Under the pieces are notes generated by a model that was not told where the DNA came from, did not search any database, and saw only the letters and a list, made by a program, of their open reading frames with translations. A stretch of DNA of 64,000 bases from a virus: positions 62,001 to 126,000 of IMG/VR virus record IMGVR_UViG_3300021963_000037; one strand, 5' to 3'. Positions 34,505 through 42,782 of this stretch are shown piece after piece; position 1 is the first letter of the stretch, and each line of letters starts with the position of its first letter. The position numbers were made by a program, and so were the translations under genes.

Positions 34505-35913
34505 TGTTATTAGACATCGAACAAAGAGACAAAGAGGTTATGGTTTCCTTTTATAATAAAGAAGGAGAAGTAGCTTTTAAAAGATACCCAATCAATCAAT
34601 ACCAAAACTGGTTTGTTTGTGATGCTAAAGATCGTGAAGCAAGTACTCAATTTAAAAATTGGGATAATCGTCCCGTTAAATTAGGTACATCTAGACAATA
34701 TAATAAGTTTTCATTGGTGTATTTTATGGATAATCTTCCTGCGAAAGACAAAGAAGAGATTTATGCATACAATATGCCAAAGACTTATTTTGTCGATATT
34801 GAGACTGAAATTGTTGATGGTTTCCCTAAAGCAGAAGAAGCTAAATCTAGAATCTTAACTTTCTCAATTATTACTCCAAATAAAAAGACAATTGTTCTAG
34901 GATTAGAAGACCTTTCACCAGAACAAATCAGTCAAATTGAAAAAGATACTAATGAGTATTTCAAACAATTAGATTCTGATTGGACTTTCCAATATATTAA
35001 GTTTAAATCTGAGTATGATATGGTTTATACGTTCTTGTATAAATTCATGCCTAAATTCCCAATGATGTCAGGTTGGAACTTTATCAACTATGACTGGCAA
35101 TATATTGTTAATCGTTGTAAAAGATTACAAATTGATATTGCAGATTCAGCATTGACTAAAGCAGTAGATTCTACCGATTCAAGACCACTTCACATGGGTA
35201 TTCTTGATTACATGCAGTTATATGACAAATATGATAAATCTGTAAAAGTTAAAGAATCAAATGCTCTTGAATATGTTGCAGGTCAAGTTCTAGGTTTTGG
35301 TAAAATTAAATACAATGGTGGTTTACAAGACCTTTATCGTGATGATTTTAAAAAGTATGTTTATTATAACGTAGTCGATAGTGTGTTAGTATATTACATT
35401 GACCAGAAATTAAAATCAATGGATGTACTTCTAACACTTGCAAATATTACACAAATGCCTCTTTATAAAGCAGCTTCTCCAGTTGCTGTAACTGAAGCAT
35501 TAATTGCCCGTAAAATGGCAGAGTCTGGTTTTAGAATCGGAACTGAACAAAGATCCGACGGTAAAAAAGATACTCAATATGCTGGAGCATTTGTAAAAGA
35601 ACCTAAAGTTGGTTTCTATCGTGGAGTAAGTGCATTTGACTTTGCATCTCTATATCCTTCGATTATGAGACAATTTAATATTTCTCCAGATGCATTCGTT
35701 GAAAAAGTTCCAGCTTCTAAAATCGAAGAACGTAGACAAGATAAAAATGTTATTGTTTGCGAAAATGGTGTTGTTTATCGAAATGAAGATTCGATGTTAA
35801 AAATGATTCTTACAGATTTGTATTCAAAAAGAAAGCAGTACAAATCTACTTCGTATGAATATTATACAAAAGCAGAGCACTATAAAAAGCTGTTAGAAAA
35901 GAAAAAAGATTAA
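34504..35913 (+). CDS. 43A: DNA polymerase gp43, N-terminal part (exonuclease, palm motif A)
   Basis: 469 aa. Family B exonuclease motifs: YFVDIETE (Exo I, about 96), NFINYDW (Exo II, about 192) and YYNVVDS (Exo III, about 286). The palm begins with FDFASLYPSIMRQFN (motif A, about 378). The frame stops after a Lys-rich helix (YKKLLEKKKD) that corresponds to the fingers, before motif B. The rest of the enzyme is at 39804, 3.9 kb downstream. The two chains (469+398) add up to about the 898 aa of T4 gp43, so they probably assemble without covalent joining. No intein sequence is present at the break. Confidence 0.9.
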   Translation: MLLDIEQRDKEVMVSFYNKEGEVAFKRYPINQYQNWFVCDAKDREASTQFKNWDNRPVKLGTSRQYNKFSLVYFMDNLPAKDKEEIYAYNMPKTYFVDIETEIVDGFPKAEEAKSRILTFSIITPNKKTIVLGLEDLSPEQISQIEKDTNEYFKQLDSDWTFQYIKFKSEYDMVYTFLYKFMPKFPMMSGWNFINYDWQYIVNRCKRLQIDIADSALTKAVDSTDSRPLHMGILDYMQLYDKYDKSVKVKESNALEYVAGQVLGFGKIKYNGGLQDLYRDDFKKYVYYNVVDSVLVYYIDQKLKSMDVLLTLANITQMPLYKAASPVAVTEALIARKMAESGFRIGTEQRSDGKKDTQYAGAFVKEPKVGFYRGVSAFDFASLYPSIMRQFNISPDAFVEKVPASKIEERRQDKNVIVCENGVVYRNEDSMLKMILTDLYSKRKQYKSTSYEYYTKAEHYKKLLEKKKD

Positions 35914-35945
35914 CTCCCGGACTATGCCGACAAGGTTATCTTTAA

Positions 35946-35952
35946 TATATAA
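35946..35952 (+). promoter_or_regulatory. Late-type box (TATATAA) before nrdB
   Basis: TATATAA 79 nt before nrdB, at the break in the polymerase gene. Farther from its gene than most. Confidence 0.3.
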
Positions 35953-35968
35953 AGAAACCCCCAGTACT

Positions 35969-35995
35969 TGGCCTAGAACTTAAAACTCTAGGCCA
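35969..35995 (+). other. Stable RNA hairpin between 43A and nrdB
   Basis: Perfect 9-bp stem TGGCCTAGA / TCTAGGCCA with a 9-nt loop, not followed by a T-run. May be an mRNA processing or stability element. Confidence 0.5.
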
Positions 35996-36031
35996 TTCTA
36001 GTCTAAATCAAAAGTAAAAAAAATTAAAAAA

Positions 36032-37048
36032 ATGGAAAATTCAAAATCATCATTATTTGTTGAAAGAGTTGAGTATAAGCCGTTTGAATATCCAATGTAC
36101 TATACGGAAGGATGGCTTCCGGTTATGCAAGCACATTGGCTTCATACTGAAATTTCAATGCAAGGCGATCTTAAAGATTGGAATGAAAATTTAACACCTT
36201 CTGAAAAGAATCTTGTAGGAAATATATTGTTAGGGTTTGCTCAAACCGAATGTGCAGTTTCAGATTACTGGACTAATATGGTAACTAAATGGTTCCCAAA
36301 ACATGAAATTAGACAAATGGCGATGGCTTTTGGTGCAAATGAAACAGTTCATGCCGTAGCATATTCTTATTTAAATGAAACATTAGGCTTAGAAAACTTT
36401 GCAGCATTTCTTAAAGAGCCTGCAACATCTCAGAAATTTGAATTCTTAGTTGAAACTAATAATGATTACACTCATTTAGATTTGCAACATAATTCAGATG
36501 CTAGAAAGGACGTAGCCCGATCACTTGCAATCTTCTCTGCTTTCGCTGAAGGAGTTTCACTATATTCATCATTTGCAGTTTTATATTCATTCCAGATGCG
36601 TAACCTACTTAAAGGTATTGGTCAGCAAATGAAATGGTCAGTTAGAGATGAATCACTACACTCTAAGATGGGTTGTCAACTTTTCCGCCACATGTGCGAA
36701 GAATATCCTGAATTAAAAGAATCTGTACAATCACAAGTTGAAGAAGCTGCAAAATTAATGGTTGAAATGGAATTTCAATTCATTGATAAAATGTTTGAAA
36801 TGGGAGACCTTGAAAACATGCAAGCTACCGACCTTAAAGAATTTATTAAGAAAAGAGCAAATGAAAAACTTAATGAATTAGGATATGAAAGCATTTTTCA
36901 TTATAGTGAAGCGATGGCTAGTCAATTAGACTGGTTCTATCACTTAACCGGAGGACATACACATACTGACTTCTTTGCAATTCGACCAACCGACTACTCA
37001 AAAGCAGGAGAAGATGAGAATTGGGACGAGGATGACATGTTCTCATAA
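36032..37048 (+). CDS. nrdB: Class I ribonucleotide reductase, beta subunit
   Basis: 338 aa. Metal ligands are in order: Glu in FAQTECAVSDYW, E-x-x-H in GANETVHAVAYSY, Glu in FAEGVSLYS and E-x-x-H in VRDESLHSKMG. Tyr four residues after the first ligand His suits the radical Tyr of class Ia enzymes. It ends with an acidic tail (DENWDEDDMFS) that would dock on NrdA. It supplies the radical for making dNTPs. It sits inside the interrupted polymerase locus, ahead of nrdA. Confidence 0.9.
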   Translation: MENSKSSLFVERVEYKPFEYPMYYTEGWLPVMQAHWLHTEISMQGDLKDWNENLTPSEKNLVGNILLGFAQTECAVSDYWTNMVTKWFPKHEIRQMAMAFGANETVHAVAYSYLNETLGLENFAAFLKEPATSQKFEFLVETNNDYTHLDLQHNSDARKDVARSLAIFSAFAEGVSLYSSFAVLYSFQMRNLLKGIGQQMKWSVRDESLHSKMGCQLFRHMCEEYPELKESVQSQVEEAAKLMVEMEFQFIDKMFEMGDLENMQATDLKEFIKKRANEKLNELGYESIFHYSEAMASQLDWFYHLTGGHTHTDFFAIRPTDYSKAGEDENWDEDDMFS

Positions 37049-37080
37049 GAATAAATAAACAATACAAATTAATATTTTAG

Positions 37081-38898
37081 ATGGATCAAATCAATCACGG
37101 AGAACAACAAGGCTGGGAACTAGGAGTAGATTTCCCAGTTTGGGGTAATACAGAAATTTACGTTAAAACGATATCAAAAGGATATTTGTTAAAAGGTGAA
37201 ACACCTAAAGATGCTTATTGGAGAGTTTCAACAAGCGTTGCAAAAAGATTAGGAAAGCCTGAATTGGCAAGCAAATTCTTCGATTATATTTGGAAAGGTT
37301 GGTTAAACTTGGCTACTCCAGTTTTATCAAATACCGGTACTGAAAGAGGATTACCAATTTCATGTTTTGGCATTGATGTCGCTGATTCTATTGCCGATAT
37401 CGGTGGTAAGAATTTAGAAATGATGTTACTTGCAAAACACGGTGGTGGAGTTGGAATTGGCGTAAATCAAATTCGTCCAGCTGGAGCAAATATTTCTCAA
37501 AACGGTACATCTGATGGTGTAGTTCCTTTCATTAAAATTTACGATAGTTCAGTTCTAGCAACCAATCAAGGGTCAGTTAGAAGAGGAGCAGCATCAGTAA
37601 ATATTGATATTGAACATGGTGATTTTTGGGAATGGTTAGAAATTAGAGAACCTAAAGGAGATGTTAATCGTCAATCTTTAAATATGCACCAATGTGTTGT
37701 TGTTTCAGATAGTTTTATGGGAAAATTAGAAGCTGGAGACAAAGAAGCAAGAAAACGTTGGGCTGCAGTTCTTAGAAAAAGAAAATCAACAGGAGAGCCT
37801 TATGTAATGTACAAAGGAAATGTTAATAGAGCAAATCCTGAAGCGTACAAACAAAATGGTTTAAAAGTTTATATGACCAATATTTGTTCAGAAATTACTT
37901 TACACACTGATGAGAATCACTCATTCGTTTGTTGTTTAAGTTCATTGAACTTGGCTAAATATGATGAGTGGAAAAATACTGACTTAGTATATACATCAAC
38001 TCAATTTTTAGATGGAGTTCTTTCTGAATTTATTAGTCGTGCAAAATACATGAGAGGATTTGAAAACTCAGTTCGTTCTGCTGAAAAAGGTAGAGCATTA
38101 GGACTTGGAGTTTTAGGATGGCACACATATTTACAAGATCGTAATATTCCATTTGATTCCCTAATGGCTCAATTTGAAACTAGAAAGATTTTTAGTCAAA
38201 TCAAAATTGAATCTGAAAGAGCAAGTAGAGATATGGCGACAGAATATGGTGAACCACTTTGGTGTGTTGGAACTGGAATGAGAAATACACATTTACGTGC
38301 AATTGCTCCTACAGTTTCTAACTCTAAATTGTCTGGTAATGTTTCTGCAGGTATTGAACCTTGGGCAGCAAACGTATTTACTGAACAAACCGCTAAAGGT
38401 ACTTTTATTAGAAAGAATCCAACATTAGAAAAAGCTCTATCACTTGTTAAAAAGAATAATAAAGATACATGGGATCAAATTCTAGCTGATGGCGGATCAG
38501 TTCAAGGATTAGACTGGATGGATGAATACTTTGTAAAAATTGGAGAGAAATTAGAAGAGAAAGCAGGACGTCCTATCCATATCAAATTTATGGCTGAAAT
38601 GTCAGATATGGAAAAATCAGAATTCATTCCAATGAAAGATGCTTATAGAACATTTAAAGAAATTAATCAAATGGAATTAGTTAAACAGGCAGGTCTTCGT
38701 CAACAATATGTCGACCAAGCAGTTTCATTAAACTTAGCATTTCCAAATGAGGCCGAACCTAAATTTATCAATCAAGTGCATTTAGAAGCTTATAATCAAG
38801 GAATCAAAACGCTTTATTATATGAGAACTGAATCAGTACTTAGAGGAGATATAGCACAAAGAGCAATGGATCCTGATTGCTTGAGTTGCGATGGATAA
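37081..38898 (+). CDS. nrdA: Class I ribonucleotide reductase, alpha subunit
   Basis: 605 aa, shorter than T4 NrdA (754 aa) because it starts near VDFPVWG without an N-terminal ATP-cone, so overall activity is probably not shut down by dATP. It has ATPVLSNTGT and the SCF Cys; MTNICSEITL with the N-x-C-x-E active site (about 272); CCLSSLNL with the partner Cys (about 289); and a C-terminal CLSCDG pair for re-reduction. Followed by a terminator. Confidence 0.9.
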   Translation: MDQINHGEQQGWELGVDFPVWGNTEIYVKTISKGYLLKGETPKDAYWRVSTSVAKRLGKPELASKFFDYIWKGWLNLATPVLSNTGTERGLPISCFGIDVADSIADIGGKNLEMMLLAKHGGGVGIGVNQIRPAGANISQNGTSDGVVPFIKIYDSSVLATNQGSVRRGAASVNIDIEHGDFWEWLEIREPKGDVNRQSLNMHQCVVVSDSFMGKLEAGDKEARKRWAAVLRKRKSTGEPYVMYKGNVNRANPEAYKQNGLKVYMTNICSEITLHTDENHSFVCCLSSLNLAKYDEWKNTDLVYTSTQFLDGVLSEFISRAKYMRGFENSVRSAEKGRALGLGVLGWHTYLQDRNIPFDSLMAQFETRKIFSQIKIESERASRDMATEYGEPLWCVGTGMRNTHLRAIAPTVSNSKLSGNVSAGIEPWAANVFTEQTAKGTFIRKNPTLEKALSLVKKNNKDTWDQILADGGSVQGLDWMDEYFVKIGEKLEEKAGRPIHIKFMAEMSDMEKSEFIPMKDAYRTFKEINQMELVKQAGLRQQYVDQAVSLNLAFPNEAEPKFINQVHLEAYNQGIKTLYYMRTESVLRGDIAQRAMDPDCLSCDG

Positions 38899-38905
38899 AA
38901 TTCCG

Positions 38906-38927
38906 GTGTCTATATTTATATAGACAC
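38906..38927 (+). terminator. Hairpin after nrdA, possible weak terminator
   Basis: Perfect 9-bp stem GTGTCTATA / TATAGACAC with a TTTA loop, followed by ATTTTAGG. AT-rich, so weaker than the one at 38956. Confidence 0.45.
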
Positions 38928-38955
38928 ATTTTAGGACCGTTATAGTTAACGGGTT

Positions 38956-38993
38956 GGGCAGAGAAACGTTCGCTACTATCTCTGCCCTTTTTT
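38956..38993 (+). terminator. Intrinsic terminator after nrdA
   Basis: Perfect 9-bp stem GGGCAGAGA / TCTCTGCCC, 14-nt loop, six T. It ends 1 nt before the gene 45 promoter, which keeps clamp expression separate from RNR. Confidence 0.85.
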
Positions 38994-38994
38994 A

Positions 38995-39023
38995 TGAAAC
39001 AAATACTGATTACTCCATATAAG
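38995..39023 (+). promoter_or_regulatory. Replication-class promoter (TGAAAC-N17-TATAAG) for gene 45
   Basis: TGAAAC ends at 39000, then 17 nt, then TATAAG at 39018-39023; ATG is at 39058. Confidence 0.65.
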
Positions 39024-39057
39024 TATCATATCAAACGTTTCTAAAAAAAGTTTATTC

Positions 39058-39804
39058 ATGAAATTACACATTGACAAAGTAGACCAAAACAATTTTATTG
39101 GTTTCGTAAACAGATTGAAACTTATTGACTCTTTTATCTATTTTAAGATTAAAGGCGATCAAGTAGTTTCTTCAGCTTACTTGCCACAGCGAGATGCTGT
39201 GAAGCACAACGCTCTTCCACTAGGAGAGATTTTCGTAACATCAGGCGAAACACCTGAAAAAGAATTAAAAGTTGCATTTTTCGATGCTGCTAAATTAATC
39301 GAAGCATTTAAACAATTCGACTACCAAGGTATTCATGGTGAAATCGAATATATTGAAAATGATGAAGATTGCGTAGCAACAAGCTTTAAAATCTTTAATG
39401 ATGATTTAGAAATCACATTATCATGTTCAGAACCTTCTTTAGGTTACAAAGATTTAACAGAATCTCAATTACAAGGTATCTTCAATACTGAAGGATCTGA
39501 TTTCGTATTCGAATTAAGTAATGTAGAAGCTGGAAAAATCAAATCTTTATTCAACTTAGATAAAGATGAAACATTTAGTATCTCATCTTCTGATGACGGT
39601 GTTAAAATCAGCGGTAAATCATACAACAAATTAGTAAGTACTGAATTTGAAGGTGATAAAGCAAGCGTAACAGTTTATAAAAAGTATTTGAGTTTACTTG
39701 ACAAAGAGGACTACAAAGCTTATGTATTCGGTAACCGCGTAGTATTACGTTCTACTGAATCTGCAACTTTATTAACTATTGCAACTTGCCAATCTGCTGA
39801 TTAA
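39058..39804 (+). CDS. 45: Sliding clamp (gp45-like)
   Basis: 248 aa (T4 gp45 is 228). Beta-rich, acidic, with an internal two-domain layout; start KLHIDKVDQNNFIGFVNRLKL and C-terminal YKAYVFGNRVVLRSTES resemble clamp proteins. The trimeric clamp tethers the polymerase and, in T4, activates late transcription through gp55 and gp33, both found here. Its stop overlaps the start of 43B (TAATG), so clamp and polymerase C-terminal chain are made together. Assignment relies on fold pattern and position. Confidence 0.75.
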   Translation: MKLHIDKVDQNNFIGFVNRLKLIDSFIYFKIKGDQVVSSAYLPQRDAVKHNALPLGEIFVTSGETPEKELKVAFFDAAKLIEAFKQFDYQGIHGEIEYIENDEDCVATSFKIFNDDLEITLSCSEPSLGYKDLTESQLQGIFNTEGSDFVFELSNVEAGKIKSLFNLDKDETFSISSSDDGVKISGKSYNKLVSTEFEGDKASVTVYKKYLSLLDKEDYKAYVFGNRVVLRSTESATLLTIATCQSAD

Positions 39805-41000
39805 TGACAATCGAAGAACTACTAAATAAACCTGAAGAGCAACTTACCAGAAACGAGCTTGAAATCTTGGCGACTCATTTTAAGAATGAGTCTGCCAAGT
39901 TTACAGCTTATGAACAAGCCGTTAAAGTAACATTAAACTCTATTTATGGAGCCTTTGGGAACCAGTGGTTCCATTTTTTCAATATCGATATTGCAGAATC
40001 TATCACATTACAAGGACAAAATGCAATCTTATATTCTGCTAAAATTCTAAACAAATATTTCCAAGAATTCTTTATTAAAGATAAAGATATTCATCAGAAA
40101 CTAAACATTAGAGTCAAGAATAGTATTCATAAAGAAGCAGTAATTTATATTGATACAGATTCGAACTATGTTCAGTTTGAAGAAATGTATGAATCTATTG
40201 AATGGCTTGGTGAAAAGATGGATATTGCAACTTTTATTCTAGCAATATACAATCTTAGAATTAAAGAATATATTTCAAAATCATTAGATAAGTATGCTCA
40301 AAGTAGAAACACAGAAAGTTTCTTACAATTTGAACTAGAATCTATTGCTTATGCCGGAATTTGGATGGCTAAAAAGAAATACATTCAAGATATTGCATGG
40401 GAAGATAAGTTAAAAGAACATGAAAGATACCCTTCGCTTAAAAAAGTAAAAGTTATCGGATTTGATTCAATTCAATCATCAACACCAACTTTTGTTCGTA
40501 AAAAATTAACTGAGGCAATTCAAATCTTATTTTCTGAAAAACCAAATGCTGAAACTCTTAGTAAGATGGTTACCTTTCTTAAGAAAACTAAAAAAGAATT
40601 TAAGATGGCAAACATTGATGATATTACATTCAATAAGAGAACAAATAATATTGAAAAATATATTGTTGATGACCATATCGAATTCCAGTATGGTTCTAAG
40701 TGTCCACCTAATGTAAAAGCCGCAGGATTCTACAATTATCTATTGAATAACAATCCAAAGTACAAGAATAAGTACAAATTAATTGGTAATGGTGAAAAGC
40801 TAAGATTGTATCATTGTAACCATAAAACTTGCGAAATGTTCGCATATTTTCCTGGTGACCATCCATACGAAATTGCACCACCAATTGATTATGAAGTACA
40901 ATTTGAAAAGAGTATGATTGATCCATTGAATCGTCTTTTAGAATCAATCGGATTACAAACTCTAAACAGAAACTTAATTTACTCGACTTCATTATTTTAA
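39804..41000 (+). CDS. 43B: DNA polymerase gp43, C-terminal part (motifs B and C, thumb)
   Basis: 398 aa. Motif B VTLNSIYGAFGNQW (about 40-54) and motif C VIYIDTDSNYV (about 113-123) complete the active site begun by 43A. KKKYI and the following segments fit palm and thumb; the end (LNRNLIYSTSLF) resembles a clamp-binding peptide. The first 30 residues (MTIEELLNKPEEQLTRNELE) are an acidic helical extension before fingers sequence resumes. It may help to pair with the Lys-rich end of 43A; that is inference. Confidence 0.9.
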   Translation: MTIEELLNKPEEQLTRNELEILATHFKNESAKFTAYEQAVKVTLNSIYGAFGNQWFHFFNIDIAESITLQGQNAILYSAKILNKYFQEFFIKDKDIHQKLNIRVKNSIHKEAVIYIDTDSNYVQFEEMYESIEWLGEKMDIATFILAIYNLRIKEYISKSLDKYAQSRNTESFLQFELESIAYAGIWMAKKKYIQDIAWEDKLKEHERYPSLKKVKVIGFDSIQSSTPTFVRKKLTEAIQILFSEKPNAETLSKMVTFLKKTKKEFKMANIDDITFNKRTNNIEKYIVDDHIEFQYGSKCPPNVKAAGFYNYLLNNNPKYKNKYKLIGNGEKLRLYHCNHKTCEMFAYFPGDHPYEIAPPIDYEVQFEKSMIDPLNRLLESIGLQTLNRNLIYSTSLF

Positions 41001-41006
41001 AATATC

Positions 41007-41159
41007 ATGGAAAACAAAAAAACAATTGAACTCCTTGAGGAATTGACCAAAAATAATCCAAATGATCAGGAACTTGGTAAAGCAATACGCGCTTTTATTT
41101 TAGAATTGCAGAAATCTAAAAAAGAATCAGAAAAATTACAAAATAAGAAAAATGATTGA
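41007..41159 (+). CDS. Very small charged protein
   Basis: 50 aa, Lys/Glu-rich helix (begins MENKKTIELLEEL), ATG after an A-rich stretch, 6 nt after 43B and overlapping the next start. Probably real because of its tight spacing, but of unknown role. Confidence 0.4.
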   Translation: MENKKTIELLEELTKNNPNDQELGKAIRAFILELQKSKKESEKLQNKKND

Positions 41160-41355
41160 TACATCAAAACTAAGTCCTGAACAATTAGAAGTAATTGAGA
41201 AATATAGAGAAATCTACGGTAGAGTAGGTTCTTTAAAAATAAGAATTGAAATGCTAAAACAAGAACTCACTGATTCAATTAATGAAATCAATGAACTTCG
41301 AGTAAAAGAAGCGGACCTTTTTAAAAATATAGAAAACAACATTAACAATGGCTAA
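41152..41355 (+). CDS. Small coiled-coil protein
   Basis: 67 aa, almost wholly a coiled coil (heptads of Leu/Ile from about residue 15 to 60). It overlaps both neighbours by 8 nt, so it is probably co-translated with uvsX. No family recognised. Confidence 0.5.
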   Translation: MIDTSKLSPEQLEVIEKYREIYGRVGSLKIRIEMLKQELTDSINEINELRVKEADLFKNIENNINNG

Positions 41356-42469
41356 AAAACTAACATCATTCACGTTTGACGATATCAACGCTGAATTATC
41401 AGAATTAAACCCACTAGGATCCATTATGGAAACTTCAGATTTCTCTGAAGTAACTGAATGGCTAGATACTGGAAACTTTCATTTAAATGCATGCGTATCT
41501 GGTAGTCTTTTTGGTGGATGGCCGAATAACCGATCTTGTTCAGTAGCAGGACCTTCAGGAACTGGTAAAACATTCTTGATGTTGAATACTGTACGAGAAG
41601 CAATCAACATGGGTTACAGCGTGATTTATTATGACTCTGAGGCAGCAGTTGATAAAGATCTAATGAAGAAATTTAACATTGATACGACGAAAGTCAGTTA
41701 TCAACCAGTTAATACAGTGCAGGAGTTTAGAACTTCAGTAACTTCAATCACTAAGAAAATGCAAGAAGCTAAACGAGGTGGAGCTGAAATTCCAAAAGTT
41801 ATGATCGTTTTAGACTCTGCTGGTAACTTAGCAACTCAAAAAGAAATCGAAGATGCAGCATCAGGATCTGATAAAGCAGATATGACTCGTTCTAAAGTAT
41901 TAAAATCAATCTTTAGAATTATCATGACTCCAATGGCTGATTTAAAGATTCCTTTCCTATTTACAAACCACACTTACCAATCTCAGTCATTTATACCTCA
42001 ACAAATTGCAGGTGGTGGAACTGGACCTGAGTATGCAGCATCTATTGTGTTAATGTTAAATAAAGCACAATTAAAAGATGGAGCAGAAAAAGTTGGTATT
42101 ATTGTAACTGCAAAACCTGCTAAGAATCGTTTTGCCAAACCAACCGCAATTAAATTCCATTTAGATTTTACTAAAGGAATGAATCGTTATGTTGGATTAG
42201 AGCAATATGCTACTTGGGATATTTGTGGAGTAACAAGAGGAATTATCGATCCTAAGACTAAAGAGAAAATCAAGAAAGATACCGCTAAAACTTGGATTTG
42301 CGAACATTTAGATGAAGCAGTTCCAAACAAAGAGTTCTTTACTGAAAAAGTATTTAATCAACAGGTTCTAGAAAGAATTGAGAAACATATACAACCATTA
42401 TTTAATTACAACACATCTGGAGATGACGCAGGATTCGACATTGATGATGTTATAGATTCAGAAGATTAA
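41348..42469 (+). CDS. uvsX: UvsX RecA-like recombinase
   Basis: 373 aa (T4 UvsX is 391). Walker A GPSGTGKT (about 64-71), YYDSEAA (about 95), Walker B VMIVLDSAGNLAT (about 152), FTNHTY and GGGTGPEYAAS (about 224) follow T4 UvsX closely. It forms filaments on ssDNA and drives strand invasion that primes replication, with UvsY and gp32. The acidic C-terminus is kept. Confidence 0.9.
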   Translation: MAKKLTSFTFDDINAELSELNPLGSIMETSDFSEVTEWLDTGNFHLNACVSGSLFGGWPNNRSCSVAGPSGTGKTFLMLNTVREAINMGYSVIYYDSEAAVDKDLMKKFNIDTTKVSYQPVNTVQEFRTSVTSITKKMQEAKRGGAEIPKVMIVLDSAGNLATQKEIEDAASGSDKADMTRSKVLKSIFRIIMTPMADLKIPFLFTNHTYQSQSFIPQQIAGGGTGPEYAASIVLMLNKAQLKDGAEKVGIIVTAKPAKNRFAKPTAIKFHLDFTKGMNRYVGLEQYATWDICGVTRGIIDPKTKEKIKKDTAKTWICEHLDEAVPNKEFFTEKVFNQQVLERIEKHIQPLFNYNTSGDDAGFDIDDVIDSED

Positions 42470-42470
42470 T

Positions 42471-42782
42471 ATGCAACCAAATGTCTACAAAATAGAGGAA
42501 GACAAGTTGCCAATCAAATATATCTTAGGAATTGAACAAGAATTTCCAGATTTCCCAGATGCTTTTGACATTGTCTATGCTTTTATAAACCGTGCGATCA
42601 GAAATCCTGATCGACACGGTGCATCTTTTACCAAGGCAGCATTGATAAATTATCATGCAAAAGGTAAAGAAGAACAATCTGAAAGAGGATTGAAACATGC
42701 AATCGAATTAGGACTTATTGATTGCACTTGTGAAACAGAAGGCAAAGAGTCTTATACAATACTTATAAACCCATTCATATGA
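42471..42782 (+). CDS. Small protein between uvsX and gp41
   Basis: 103 aa, 1 nt after uvsX and overlapping gp41 by 4 nt. It reads like a small winged-helix protein (helices at 25-40 and 50-85, then a beta hairpin CTCETEGKESYTILI). In T4, gene 40 takes this place, but I see no clear similarity. A helicase-linked accessory role is possible. Confidence 0.45.
   Translation: MQPNVYKIEEDKLPIKYILGIEQEFPDFPDAFDIVYAFINRAIRNPDRHGASFTKAALINYHAKGKEEQSERGLKHAIELGLIDCTCETEGKESYTILINPFI

Noticed and set aside
35969-35995. Hairpin at the polymerase break as an intrinsic terminator
   Set aside because: The stem is not followed by a T-run, so it is listed as a hairpin of unknown role.
38899-39057. tRNA or other structured RNA in the nrdA-gene 45 gap
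   Set aside because: The two hairpins are better read as terminators followed by a promoter; no cloverleaf or CCA-adjacent acceptor stem.
35890-39900. Polymerase split explained by a split intein
   Set aside because: Neither the end of 43A nor the start of 43B has Hint blocks, a nucleophilic first residue or a terminal His-Asn; the only Hint domain is in the fibre.
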